Positions 34,904-42,847 of a stretch of 64,000 nucleotides of DNA are shown one piece after another. The stretch's first letter is position 1. Every line of letters starts with the position of its first letter. This DNA is from Pseudomonas sp. ANT_J12 (GTDB lineage: Bacteria > Pseudomonadota > Gammaproteobacteria > Pseudomonadales > Pseudomonadaceae): positions 682,001 through 746,000 of the forward strand of contig NZ_VOBN01000001.1 of the NCBI RefSeq assembly GCF_008370045.1, given 5' to 3'. A model generated the notes under the pieces. It was not told the origin of the DNA and ran no database searches. It saw only the letters and a program-made list of their open reading frames with translations. Both the position numbers and the translations under genes were made by a program.

Positions 34904-35052
34904 TGTGGCGAGGGGGCTTGCCCCCGTTGGGTCGCGAAGCGGCCCCAAAACCTGCATCCGTAGTGTCTCAGACACACCGCATGCAATGGCTTTGCGACTG
35001 CTGCGCAGCCGAACGGGGGCAAGCCCCCTCGCCACACAAGCCCGCTCCCACA
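34904..35052. repeat. Inverted REP pair (REPIN) between glnD and dapC
   Basis: GGCGAGGGGGCTTGCCCCC at the left (34904-34928) and its inverted copy GGGGGCAAGCCCCCTCGCC at the right (35011-35036), then AAGCCCGCTCCCACA to 35052. Together they fold into a long hairpin with inner arms around GTGTCTCAGACAC. It is the GTGGCGAGGGGGCTTG subtype, distinct from the GTAGGAGCGAGGCTTG copies elsewhere. Confidence 0.8.
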
Positions 35053-35068
35053 TTAGAAGAGGCCCCGC

Positions 35069-36265
35069 ATGAACAACGCTCTGAACCAGTTGCAGCCTTA
35101 CCCGTTCGAGAAGCTCCGCGCCCTGCTCGGCAGCGTCACGCCCAACCCGGACAAGCGCCCGATCGCGCTGTCCATCGGCGAGCCGAAGCACCGCTCGCCA
35201 AGTTTTGTCGCCGAAGCCCTGGCCAGTAATCTGGATCAGATGGCCGTGTACCCGACCACCCTCGGCATCCCGGCCCTGCGTGAGGCAATTGCGGCCTGGT
35301 GTGAACGTCGTTTCAACGTGCCGAACGGCTGGCTCGACCCGGCGCGCAATGTGCTGCCGGTCAACGGCACTCGAGAAGCGCTGTTCGCCTTCACCCAGAC
35401 CGTGGTCAACCGTGGCGAAGATGCGCTGGTGGTCAGCCCGAACCCGTTCTATCAAATCTACGAAGGCGCCGCGTTCCTCGCCGGGGCCAAGCCGCATTAC
35501 CTGCCCTGCCTGGACGAAAACGGTTTTAACCCGGATTTCGACGCCGTTTCGCCCGACATCTGGAAACGCTGCCAGATCCTGTTCCTGTGCTCCCCAGGTA
35601 ACCCGACCGGCGCGTTGATCCCGGTTGAAACCCTGAAAAAGCTGATCGCCCTGGCCGACGAACACGACTTCGTGATCGCCGCCGACGAGTGCTACAGCGA
35701 ACTGTATTTCGACGAACAAACCCCGCCGCCAGGCCTGCTCAGCGCTTGTGTAGAACTGGGTCGCAAGGACTTCAAGCGTTGCGTCGTGTTCCACAGCCTG
35801 TCCAAGCGTTCCAACCTGCCGGGGCTGCGCTCGGGCTTCGTCGCTGGCGATGCCGGCATCCTGAAAGGCTTCCTGCTGTATCGCACCTATCACGGCTGCG
35901 CGATGCCGGTTCAGACGCAACTGGCCAGCGTCGCCGCCTGGAATGACGAAGTGCACGTGCGCGCCAACCGTGCGCTGTACCGCGAAAAGTACGATGCGGT
36001 GCTGGAAATCCTTAGCCCGGTGATGGACGTGCAACGTCCCGACGGCGGTTTCTACTTGTGGCCGAATATTGAAGGCGATGACGAAGCGTTTTGCCGTGAC
36101 TTGTTTGTCAAAGAGCATGTGACGGTGGTGCCGGGTTCGTACTTGTCCCGCGATGTCGAGGGTTTCAACCCCGGTGCCGGGCGCATCCGCATGGCCCTGG
36201 TTGCACCGCTGGCAGAGTGCGTTGAAGCGGCGGAACGCATTCGCGCGTTCATTACCCGCAAGTAA
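35069..36265 (+). CDS. dapC: Succinyldiaminopimelate transaminase
   Basis: A 398-residue PLP-dependent class I/II aminotransferase converting N-succinyl-2-amino-6-ketopimelate to N-succinyl-LL-DAP in lysine and peptidoglycan synthesis. The PLP lysine is in VFHSLSKRSNLPGLRSGF; the N-terminal LSIGEPKHRSP and CSPGNPTGALIP are family motifs. Position after map-glnD and before dapD supports DapC over other aminotransferases of the family. Confidence 0.9.
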   Translation: MNNALNQLQPYPFEKLRALLGSVTPNPDKRPIALSIGEPKHRSPSFVAEALASNLDQMAVYPTTLGIPALREAIAAWCERRFNVPNGWLDPARNVLPVNGTREALFAFTQTVVNRGEDALVVSPNPFYQIYEGAAFLAGAKPHYLPCLDENGFNPDFDAVSPDIWKRCQILFLCSPGNPTGALIPVETLKKLIALADEHDFVIAADECYSELYFDEQTPPPGLLSACVELGRKDFKRCVVFHSLSKRSNLPGLRSGFVAGDAGILKGFLLYRTYHGCAMPVQTQLASVAAWNDEVHVRANRALYREKYDAVLEILSPVMDVQRPDGGFYLWPNIEGDDEAFCRDLFVKEHVTVVPGSYLSRDVEGFNPGAGRIRMALVAPLAECVEAAERIRAFITRK

Positions 36266-36279
36266 CAAGTTATTGATTT

Positions 36280-36304
36280 CCTGCACGGTGCAATGCCGTG
36301 CGGG
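36280..36304 (+). terminator. Hairpin after dapC
   Basis: CCTGCACGG / CCGTGCGGG form a 9-bp stem (one T-G pair) with a 7-base loop, 15 bp past the dapC stop. No T-run follows, so it is an RNA-end hairpin or a Rho-dependent stop rather than a classical terminator. Confidence 0.4.
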
Positions 36305-36436
36305 AACTTGCCAACATCAAGTAACAGCTCCAACCTTATTCAAACTTAACAAGTCAGTCTTTCTCGCTTAATCTTCCGTGGACCTGAATACCCAAAATAA
36401 CTCAGGCATTCTTTTTAACTCACATGGAAGTTAGTC

Positions 36437-37177
36437 ATGAACCGTAACCCTTGCAAAGTAATAAAGCCGATCAGTGATGAAGCATCTTATCTGGCCGCTA
36501 TTACAGAAAACCCGGCCAACGAGAAAAAGTCCGCCCCGGGCGGGAGACGTAAACGTTCCGTTGGTGCTTGGAGCAAGTTCTGGGGAAACTACCGGACCCT
36601 GAACATCACTTTTCTCAATGAGGTGCCCCAATGCCTGCAAGATTCTATTGAAAGCATCATTCGGCAATGGCAGCCCAGCACAAACCTGACATTCACATTT
36701 GACGCGAGCCTGCCCGGCGACATCCGCATTCAGACAGGCACCGAGCACAACTCGTCTGCTGTTGGAAGCGATGCTTTAGGCATTCCGATAGACCAGCCTA
36801 CCCTGACCCTGGCCACGCCTTCAAACGGCACCGATTTCGAAGCCACCGTGCTGCACGAGTTCGGACATGCCTTGGGACTCGAACACGAGCATCAGCACCC
36901 CAAGGCGAATATCCCTTGGGACAAACCCAAGGTTTACGAGTTTTATAAAACACTCGATAAATGGACCGAGGATGACGTCGATTTCAACTTGTTCCGCACT
37001 CTGCCCACTAACGGACTTCTTAGCGGTGCCTACGACAAGGAGTCGATCATGCACTATTCAATTCCCAACGAAATCACGCTGGGAGATTGGGAAGTAGGCT
37101 ACAACACTCGCATCAGCAAACTTGACAGGCGAAACATGCGCAAGGCTTACCCAAAAGCCGAACAGCCGATCGATTAA
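36437..37177 (+). CDS. M12-type zinc metalloprotease (astacin/MMP-like), copy 1
   Basis: A 246-residue protein with the extended zinc motif HEFGHALGLEHE (residues 140-151: three His ligands and the catalytic Glu) and the astacin-type Met-turn SIMHY (203-207), placing it in the metzincin clan. Residues 1-45 form a charged leader ending in a basic RRKR cluster just before the presumed catalytic domain (RTLNITFLNE). No signal peptide or membrane segment is seen. GGAAG precedes the ATG. It looks AT-richer than its neighbours. A paralog and a C-terminal relic follow. Substrate and export route are unknown. Confidence 0.85.
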   Translation: MNRNPCKVIKPISDEASYLAAITENPANEKKSAPGGRRKRSVGAWSKFWGNYRTLNITFLNEVPQCLQDSIESIIRQWQPSTNLTFTFDASLPGDIRIQTGTEHNSSAVGSDALGIPIDQPTLTLATPSNGTDFEATVLHEFGHALGLEHEHQHPKANIPWDKPKVYEFYKTLDKWTEDDVDFNLFRTLPTNGLLSGAYDKESIMHYSIPNEITLGDWEVGYNTRISKLDRRNMRKAYPKAEQPID

Positions 37178-37241
37178 TAACAAACTTCACCCGCACCCGA
37201 CTAAAACGCTTTGATACGCAGTCCAGACAATCAAGATTTAA

Positions 37242-37373
37242 TCCAGGACCACGACACTTCAGATTGACCTGAATCTGATGCTCAGTGAAAAGGACAAGGC
37301 GTTCATGGCCGAGGCTTATCCTTGCCCGGACGCAAAGAACACAGGTTTTATCATTGAACCTGGACTTACTTGA
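37242..37373 (+). pseudogene. C-terminal relic of a third M12-type metalloprotease
   Basis: Forty-three codons and a stop, opened by an in-frame upstream stop. The translation includes LNLMLSEKDKAFMAEAYP, which lines up with the C-termini of both neighbours (YNTRISKLDRRNMRKAYP and QNTTLSELDKELISSMYP). Upstream zinc-site sequence is absent, so only the last 20-40 residues of a former copy survive. No other coding content is seen in the 300-bp gap 37178-37477. Confidence 0.65.
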
Positions 37374-37477
37374 CCTGCCCAGGCTGGCCCGACCCACAAT
37401 CAAGTCCTCTTATATGGAGAGGATTTGATTTCAATCTCGCCCATTGAGACAACAACCAACGAAACATGGAGGTTAAT

Positions 37478-38203
37478 ATGACCCTGCCTCTCCTCTGTAC
37501 AGTGATACGACACGTCGACAAACAAGAAGCCTACGACACTGCCATTGCTGAAAACCCGGACAATGCCGGAAAAAAGTCATCCGGGGAACGCGGCAGACGT
37601 GCGACCGCCACTTTTCACAAACACTGGGCGTCGCACCGGTTATTGAGAATATCTTTTACCGACAACCCAACCGCCGAACTGCGCAATGCCATCGAACATG
37701 TAATTTGGCAATGGGATCAATACGTCAACCTGCTTATCGAGTTCAGCCCCGTGAATGACGGGGACATCAGAATCTCCACCAACACCTCTCGAAACGCTTC
37801 AAGCATCGGCACTGATGCGCTGCTTTTCAGAACGATGTCCAAGCCGACCATGTACATCGCCGTCAAACCTGCGGACGAGGGGTTTGAGGCCATGGTGCTG
37901 CATGAATTCGGACATGCCTTGGGACTGCTGCATGAACATTTACATCCAGAATCAAAGATCCCTTGGAATAAAGAAAAGGTTTACGAAGATTACGGCCGGG
38001 CACTCAATGTATCGAGAGATGAAATCCATCAGAATTTCTTTGCGACATATCCTCCAGCGTCCGTACGTCGAACGCCTTACGACACCACGTCAATCATGCA
38101 CTACATGGTCCAAAAGGAATTTACCGACGGTGAGTTTGAAATTGCCCAGAACACAACGCTCAGCGAACTGGATAAAGAATTGATCAGTTCCATGTACCCC
38201 TAG
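37478..38203 (+). CDS. M12-type zinc metalloprotease (astacin/MMP-like), copy 2
   Basis: A 241-residue paralog of the gene at 36437. Zinc motif HEFGHALGLLHEH spans 142-154 and the Met-turn SIMHY is at 205-209. The N-terminus shares AIAENPDN and a basic run (GERGRR, 36-41) with copy 1, again without a signal peptide. The start has GGAGG five bases upstream; an ATG four codons earlier overlaps that site and is rejected. Sequence outside the motifs differs widely from copy 1, so the duplication is not recent. Confidence 0.85.
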   Translation: MTLPLLCTVIRHVDKQEAYDTAIAENPDNAGKKSSGERGRRATATFHKHWASHRLLRISFTDNPTAELRNAIEHVIWQWDQYVNLLIEFSPVNDGDIRISTNTSRNASSIGTDALLFRTMSKPTMYIAVKPADEGFEAMVLHEFGHALGLLHEHLHPESKIPWNKEKVYEDYGRALNVSRDEIHQNFFATYPPASVRRTPYDTTSIMHYMVQKEFTDGEFEIAQNTTLSELDKELISSMYP

Positions 38204-38510
38204 GAGCCTAATTAAGTTGCTACTTGAACTGTCCTGGCCTGGCTTCACTCAGCTCCACCTCACCCAATACCTCGCACAATACGCCCGCGCCGGTTTGCAC
38301 CAATGGCACGGGCTCTCCTCCGATCGGGCGTGACCCGCCGACCCGCATCAGCGGGATCAGACAGATATCCTTGAAGTGCCATATTTGCCGCCTAGACTGC
38401 TGGCAGGCCCGTGCAGCCCGCAACCCCACATCAGGTTTTGCGCTTTAACCGGAAGGCCATGGCATAATCCGTCACCATTTTTTTCCAGCACCTGTAAAGG
38501 GGGCAATTCC
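38204..38510. other. Intergenic stretch with an uncertain minus-strand ORF
   Basis: A 307-bp gap between the metalloprotease patch and the arsC-like gene. On the minus strand 38220-38429 stays open for 69 codons (MGLRAARACQQ to ARPGQFK), with a plausible segment MRVGGSRPIGGEPVPLVQTG. I recognise no family and see no strong ribosome site; it may be the decayed end of a lost gene. The right end should contain the promoter of the arsC-like gene. Confidence 0.3.
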
Positions 38511-38873
38511 TTGACCGTTTCAAGTAAAACGTTGCACCTTTTCGGCATCAAAGCCTGCGACACCATGAAAAAGGCGCGCACCTGGCTCGATGAACACGCT
38601 GTCAGCTATGACTTTCATGATTACAAGACGGCCGGAATCGACCGTGAACACCTGAGCCAATGGTGCGACGAGCACGGCTGGCAAGTGGTGTTGAACCGTG
38701 CAGGCACGACCTTTCGCAAACTCGACGACGAACGCAAAGCCGATCTCGACCAAGCGAAAGCCATCGAACTGATGCTGGCACAACCCTCGATGATCAAGCG
38801 CCCGGTGCTTGATCTCGGTGACCGAACCCTGATTGGCTTCAAGCCAGATATCTACGCGGCCGCACTCAAGTAA
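38511..38873 (+). CDS. ArsC/Spx-family protein (YffB-like)
   Basis: A 120-residue thioredoxin-fold protein of the ArsC/Spx family. LFGIKACDTMKKARTWLDEH at the N-terminus holds the single active-site-like Cys of the YffB subgroup, and SMIKRPVLDLGDRTLIGF is the family C-terminal motif with its Arg. I start it at a TTG with AGGGGG seven bases upstream; no ATG lies near the conserved N-terminus, and the open extension upstream has no homology I can see. True arsenate reduction is not established for YffB-like proteins. It directly precedes dapD. Confidence 0.85.
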   Translation: MTVSSKTLHLFGIKACDTMKKARTWLDEHAVSYDFHDYKTAGIDREHLSQWCDEHGWQVVLNRAGTTFRKLDDERKADLDQAKAIELMLAQPSMIKRPVLDLGDRTLIGFKPDIYAAALK

Positions 38874-38906
38874 GGCAGCCCGTTCCTTTTTGTTAGAGGT
38901 CTCAAC

Positions 38907-39941
38907 ATGTCCAATTCCCTGTTCAGCCTGGCCTTCGGCGTCGGCACTCAAAACCGTCAAGGCGCCTGGCTGGAAGTGTTTTACGCACAGCCACTGCTCA
39001 ACCCGTCGGCCGATTTGGTCGCGGCCATCGCGCCAGTGCTGGGTTACACCGAAGGCAACCAGGCCATCGCGTTCACCACCGCCCAGGCTTCGCAACTGGC
39101 TGAAGCACTGAAAAGCGTCGACGCCGGCCAAGCTGCTTTGCTGACCCGTCTGGCCGAAAGCCACAAGCCGCTGGTCGCGACCATTCTGGCCGACGACGCT
39201 CAACTGACCTCCACGCCTGAGGCTTACCTCAAGCTGCACCTGCTGTCCCACCGTCTGGTCAAGCCCCACGGCCTGAACCTGGCCGGTGTGTTCCCGCTGC
39301 TGCCGAACGTCGCCTGGACCAGCCAGGGCGCCATCGATCTGGCCGAACTGGCCGAGCATCAACTCGAAGCCCGCCTGCGTGGCGAGTTGCTGGAAGTGTT
39401 CTCGGTGGACAAGTTCCCGAAAATGACCGACTACGTGGTCCCGGCCGGCGTGCGTATCGCTGACGCGGCGCGTATCCGCCTGGGCGCCTACGTGGGCGAA
39501 GGCACCACCGTGATGCACGAAGGTTTCGTCAACTTCAACGCCGGCACCGAAGGCCCGGGCATGATTGAAGGTCGCGTCTCGGCTGGCGTGTTCGTCGGCA
39601 AGGGTTCGGACCTGGGCGGCGGTTGCTCGACCATGGGCACCCTGTCGGGCGGCGGCAACATCGTGATCAAGGTGGGCGAAGGCTGCCTGATCGGCGCCAA
39701 CGCCGGTATCGGTATCCCGTTGGGCGACCGCAACACCGTTGAGTCGGGCCTGTACGTGACCGCCGGCACCAAGGTTGCGCTGCTGGACGAGCACAACAAA
39801 CTGGTCAAGGTGGTGAAGGCCCGTGAACTGGCCGGTCAACCTGACCTGCTGTTCCGTCGCAATTCGGAAACCGGTGCCGTGGAATGCAAAACCCACAAAT
39901 CGGCCATCGAACTGAACGAAGCGCTGCACGCTCACAACTAA
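38907..39941 (+). CDS. dapD: Tetrahydrodipicolinate N-succinyltransferase DapD
   Basis: A 344-residue hexapeptide-repeat enzyme that succinylates tetrahydrodipicolinate, the step before DapC. It belongs to the longer Pseudomonas/actinobacterial form: an N-terminal domain of about 170 residues, then left-handed beta-helix repeats (VVPAGVRIADAARIRLGAYV, GCLIGANAGIGIPLGD). With dapC and dapE it places three enzymes of the succinylase lysine pathway in 11 kb. Confidence 0.95.
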   Translation: MSNSLFSLAFGVGTQNRQGAWLEVFYAQPLLNPSADLVAAIAPVLGYTEGNQAIAFTTAQASQLAEALKSVDAGQAALLTRLAESHKPLVATILADDAQLTSTPEAYLKLHLLSHRLVKPHGLNLAGVFPLLPNVAWTSQGAIDLAELAEHQLEARLRGELLEVFSVDKFPKMTDYVVPAGVRIADAARIRLGAYVGEGTTVMHEGFVNFNAGTEGPGMIEGRVSAGVFVGKGSDLGGGCSTMGTLSGGGNIVIKVGEGCLIGANAGIGIPLGDRNTVESGLYVTAGTKVALLDEHNKLVKVVKARELAGQPDLLFRRNSETGAVECKTHKSAIELNEALHAHN

Positions 39942-39972
39942 GCAGAGCGTTCGACGATACCTGCGCCCTGCC

Positions 39973-40050
39973 CTTGTAGGAGCAAGGCTTGCCCGCGAAG
40001 GGGCCTTTGAGGCCGCCAAAAGCTTCGCGGGCAAGCCTCGCTCCTACAAG
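39973..40050. repeat. REPIN between dapD and csdA
   Basis: A near-perfect inverted pair: GTAGGAGCAAGGCTTGCCCG to the left and CGGGCAAGCCTCGCTCCTAC to the right, with an inner GGCCTTTGAGGCC palindrome. The 78-bp unit folds into one long hairpin and probably also ends dapD transcripts. Confidence 0.85.
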
Positions 40051-40116
40051 ATCAACATCAAGGTCAAGGGCAAGGTCAGGCGTTCCCCCCGCCCATGTTT
40101 ACCAGGGCCCGATAGC

Positions 40117-41322
40117 ATGATGATTCCTTCTCCCTGGCGCGCCGATTTTCCGGCCATCGCCGCTCTGCAACGGCAAGACCAGACCTACCTGGACAACGCC
40201 GCCACCACACAAAAGCCTCAAGCCCTGCTGGATGCCCTGGCGCATTACTACGCCAATGGCGCAGCCAACGTGCATCGGGCGCAACACTTGCCCGGCGCCC
40301 ACGCCACCCAGGCGTTCGAGGACAGCCGCAACAAAGTCGCGCAATGGCTCAACGCGGGCGATTGCGGGCAGATCATTTTTACTCACGGCGCGACCTCCGC
40401 GCTGAACCTCCTGGCCTATGGTCTGGAACACCTATTCAACCCGGGCGATGAAATTGTCATCAGCGCTCTGGAGCATCACGCCAACCTGCTGCCCTGGCAG
40501 CAACTGGCCCTGCGTCGCGACTTGAAACTGGTGGTATTGCCGCTGGATGCCAACGGCGTGATCGACCTCGCAGCCGCCGCGCAACTGATCGGCCCGCGCA
40601 CCCGTTTGCTGGCGGTCAGTCAGCTGTCCAACGTGCTCGGCGTCTGGCAGCCATTGCCTGAGTTGCTGGCAATGGCCAAGTCGCACAACGCCCTGACCGT
40701 GATCGATGGCGCCCAAGGCGTGGTCCATGGTCGTCATGACGTGCAGGCGTTGGGTTGCGACTTCTATGTATTTTCCAGCCACAAGCTCTACGGCCCCGAT
40801 GGCCTGGGCGTGCTGTTCGGGCGCAATACAGCCCTTGAACAGCTGCGACCGTGGCAATTCGGCGGCGAAATGGTGCTGGACGCCAACTACCACGACGCCC
40901 GCTTCCGCCCGGCGCCGTTGGGTTTCGAGGCCGGTACGCCGCCGATTGCCAGCGTGATCGGCCTGGGGGCGACCCTGGATTACCTCTCCGGCTTGGATCA
41001 AGACGCTGTGTCTGCCCATGAAGCGGCGCTGCACGACTATCTATTGAAAGGCCTTGAGGCGCGCAACGGCATTCGCCTGCTGGGCAAACCGCAATTGGCA
41101 CTGGCCAGCTTTGTCGTCGAGGGTGTGCATAACTCCGATCTGGCGCACCTGCTGACCGAACAGGGCATCGCCGTACGCGCCGGTCACCACTGCGCCATGC
41201 CGTTGCTTAAAAGCTTCGAATTGGCCGGGGCGATTCGGGTGTCGTTGGCGTTGTACAACGATTCCGAGGATCTGGAGCGGTTCTTTGAAGCGCTGGATCA
41301 GGCGCTGGAGCTGTTGCGATGA
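40117..41322 (+). CDS. csdA: Cysteine desulfurase CsdA/SufS type
   Basis: A 401-residue class V aminotransferase-fold PLP enzyme that takes sulfur from cysteine. TYLDNAATTQKP at the N-terminus, the PLP lysine in FSSHKLYGPDGLG, and the catalytic Cys in AVRAGHHCAMPLL are clear. The next gene is its SufE/CsdE partner and tcdA (csdL) lies close by on the other strand, so CsdA is preferred over SufS. Two adjacent ATG codons could start it. Confidence 0.9.
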   Translation: MMIPSPWRADFPAIAALQRQDQTYLDNAATTQKPQALLDALAHYYANGAANVHRAQHLPGAHATQAFEDSRNKVAQWLNAGDCGQIIFTHGATSALNLLAYGLEHLFNPGDEIVISALEHHANLLPWQQLALRRDLKLVVLPLDANGVIDLAAAAQLIGPRTRLLAVSQLSNVLGVWQPLPELLAMAKSHNALTVIDGAQGVVHGRHDVQALGCDFYVFSSHKLYGPDGLGVLFGRNTALEQLRPWQFGGEMVLDANYHDARFRPAPLGFEAGTPPIASVIGLGATLDYLSGLDQDAVSAHEAALHDYLLKGLEARNGIRLLGKPQLALASFVVEGVHNSDLAHLLTEQGIAVRAGHHCAMPLLKSFELAGAIRVSLALYNDSEDLERFFEALDQALELLR

Positions 41323-41729
41323 GTATGCCGGCCGATGCCGTTACGGCACTGGAAGCCTTTCAGCAGGCCGGGAGCTGGGAACAACGGGCGCGCCTGCTGA
41401 TGCAATGGGGCGAGCGCCTGCCGGCGTTGAGCGATGTGGATAAAGTCGAGGCGAACCGGGTGCATGGCTGTGAAAGCCAGGTGTGGCTGGTTGGGGCATT
41501 GCAGGATGGACATTGGCAGTTCGCTGCGAGCAGCGATGCGCGGTTGATTCGCGGGTTGGTGGCGTTGTTGCTGGCGCGGGTCAATGGGCTGTCGGCGGTT
41601 GAGTTGCAGCAGGTGGATTTGCCGGATTGGTTCAATCAGCTTGGATTGAGCCGGCAGTTGTCGCCTTCGCGCAGTAATGGCCTCAATGCCGTGTTACAGC
41701 GGATGAATGAGTTGGCTGCGCCCTTGTAG
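41319..41729 (+). CDS. csdE: Sulfur acceptor protein CsdE/SufE type
   Basis: A 136-residue SufE-fold protein that accepts persulfide from the desulfurase. The acceptor Cys is C51 in NRVHGCESQVWL. The ATG overlaps the csdA stop by 4 bp. The stop codon TAG (41727-41729) is the TAG of a REP element (CCCTTGTAGGAGCGAGG), so the last residues AAPL run directly into the repeat; the C-terminus may have been reset by the repeat's arrival. Confidence 0.9.
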   Translation: MSMPADAVTALEAFQQAGSWEQRARLLMQWGERLPALSDVDKVEANRVHGCESQVWLVGALQDGHWQFAASSDARLIRGLVALLLARVNGLSAVELQQVDLPDWFNQLGLSRQLSPSRSNGLNAVLQRMNELAAPL

Positions 41730-41797
41730 GAGCGAGGCTTGCCCGCGAAAGCGGTGTGTCAGGTACGACGCCTTCGCGGGCAAGCCTCGCTCCTACA
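41725..41797. repeat. REPIN overlapping the csdE stop codon
   Basis: An inverted pair of the same subtype as at 39973 (GGAGCGAGGCTTGCCCGCG, and GCGGGCAAGCCTCGCTCC to 41797). The left copy supplies the csdE stop. It lies between convergent csdE and tcdA and can act as a bidirectional terminator. Confidence 0.85.
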
Positions 41798-41818
41798 GGT
41801 TTTGTCAGGTCATGGAGG

Positions 41819-42628
41819 TCAGGCAGGTTTGATGCGATCCGCCGGGCGCCGCACGCCCGCCACAATCTTATCCACAGCCTTGGTCGCCGCGACCATGCCG
41901 AACGTCGCCGTCACCATCATCACCGCGCCGAACCCACCGGCGCAGTCCAGCTTCACGCCATCGCCGACAAAACTCTTCTGCAAGCAAATGCTGCCATCCG
42001 GTTTCGGGTAGCGCAGTTGCTCGGTGGAGAACACGCACGGCACGCTGTAATGGCGGGTCACGGTGCGGGAGAAGTTGTAGTCGCGGCGCAGGGTTGAGCG
42101 CACTTTCGAGGCCAAAGGGTCGTTGAAAGTGCGGTTCAAGTCGCAGACCTGGATCAGCGTCGGGTCAATCTGCCCGCCTGCGCCACCGGTGGTGATGATC
42201 TGGATCTTGCGCCGCTTGCACCAGGCGATCAGCGCAGCCTTGGCATTCACGCTGTCGATGCAGTCGATCACGCAATCGATGTTCGGCGTGATGTACTCGG
42301 CCATGGTCTCGCGGGTCACGAAATCCGCCACCGCGTGCACCGTGCAATCCGGGTTGATCCCGCGCAAGCGCTCGGCCATCACCTCGACCTTGGGTTTGCC
42401 GACAGTGCTGTCCAGCGCGTGCAACTGACGGTTGGCGTTGCTGACGCAGACATCGTCCAGGTCGAACAGCGATATCTCGCCCACACCACAGCGGGCCACG
42501 GCTTCCGCCGCCCAGGAACCGACGCCACCGACGCCGACAATCGCCACATGGGCCGCGCGCAAGCGCTCCAGGCCTTCAATGCCATACAACCGAGCGATGC
42601 CGGCAAACCGCGGATCTTCTGTACTCAT
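41819..42628 (-). CDS. tcdA: tRNA threonylcarbamoyladenosine dehydratase TcdA
   Basis: A 269-residue E1-like ThiF/MoeB-fold enzyme that cyclises t6A37 of tRNA to ct6A using ATP. The nucleotide-binding GVGGVGSWAAEALAR-like segment (here VGGVGSWAAEAVARCG) and VIDCIDSVNAKAAL are family motifs. In E. coli it works with CsdA and CsdE for sulfur relay, which fits the convergent csdA-csdE pair. The start MSTEDPR is preferred to an ATG two codons upstream. Confidence 0.92.
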   Translation of the reverse strand: MSTEDPRFAGIARLYGIEGLERLRAAHVAIVGVGGVGSWAAEAVARCGVGEISLFDLDDVCVSNANRQLHALDSTVGKPKVEVMAERLRGINPDCTVHAVADFVTRETMAEYITPNIDCVIDCIDSVNAKAALIAWCKRRKIQIITTGGAGGQIDPTLIQVCDLNRTFNDPLASKVRSTLRRDYNFSRTVTRHYSVPCVFSTEQLRYPKPDGSICLQKSFVGDGVKLDCAGGFGAVMMVTATFGMVAATKAVDKIVAGVRRPADRIKPA

Positions 42629-42847
42629 GACCATTACCCCAAAAACCGGCGCGCATTATAGGGCCACGCAGCAACAAGTTCTAAGCTACAAGCGACAAGT
42701 GTAAGAACTTATGTGAAAGCGGATTGCCCAACGTCAGACTTTTCGCTGCCGCCTGTACGGTAAGCGGAAGCACGGTGTAGGATGCGCGCCCCTTGGCAGC
42801 ATGCCGACCGTTCCTTCGTTCCACAGCCTCTGGAACCCGAAAAAGCT

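Noticed and set aside
33905..36286. 793-codon minus-strand ORF spanning glnD, the REPIN and dapC
   Set aside because: Crosses two real genes and a repeat; composition is that of reverse-complement coding sequence.
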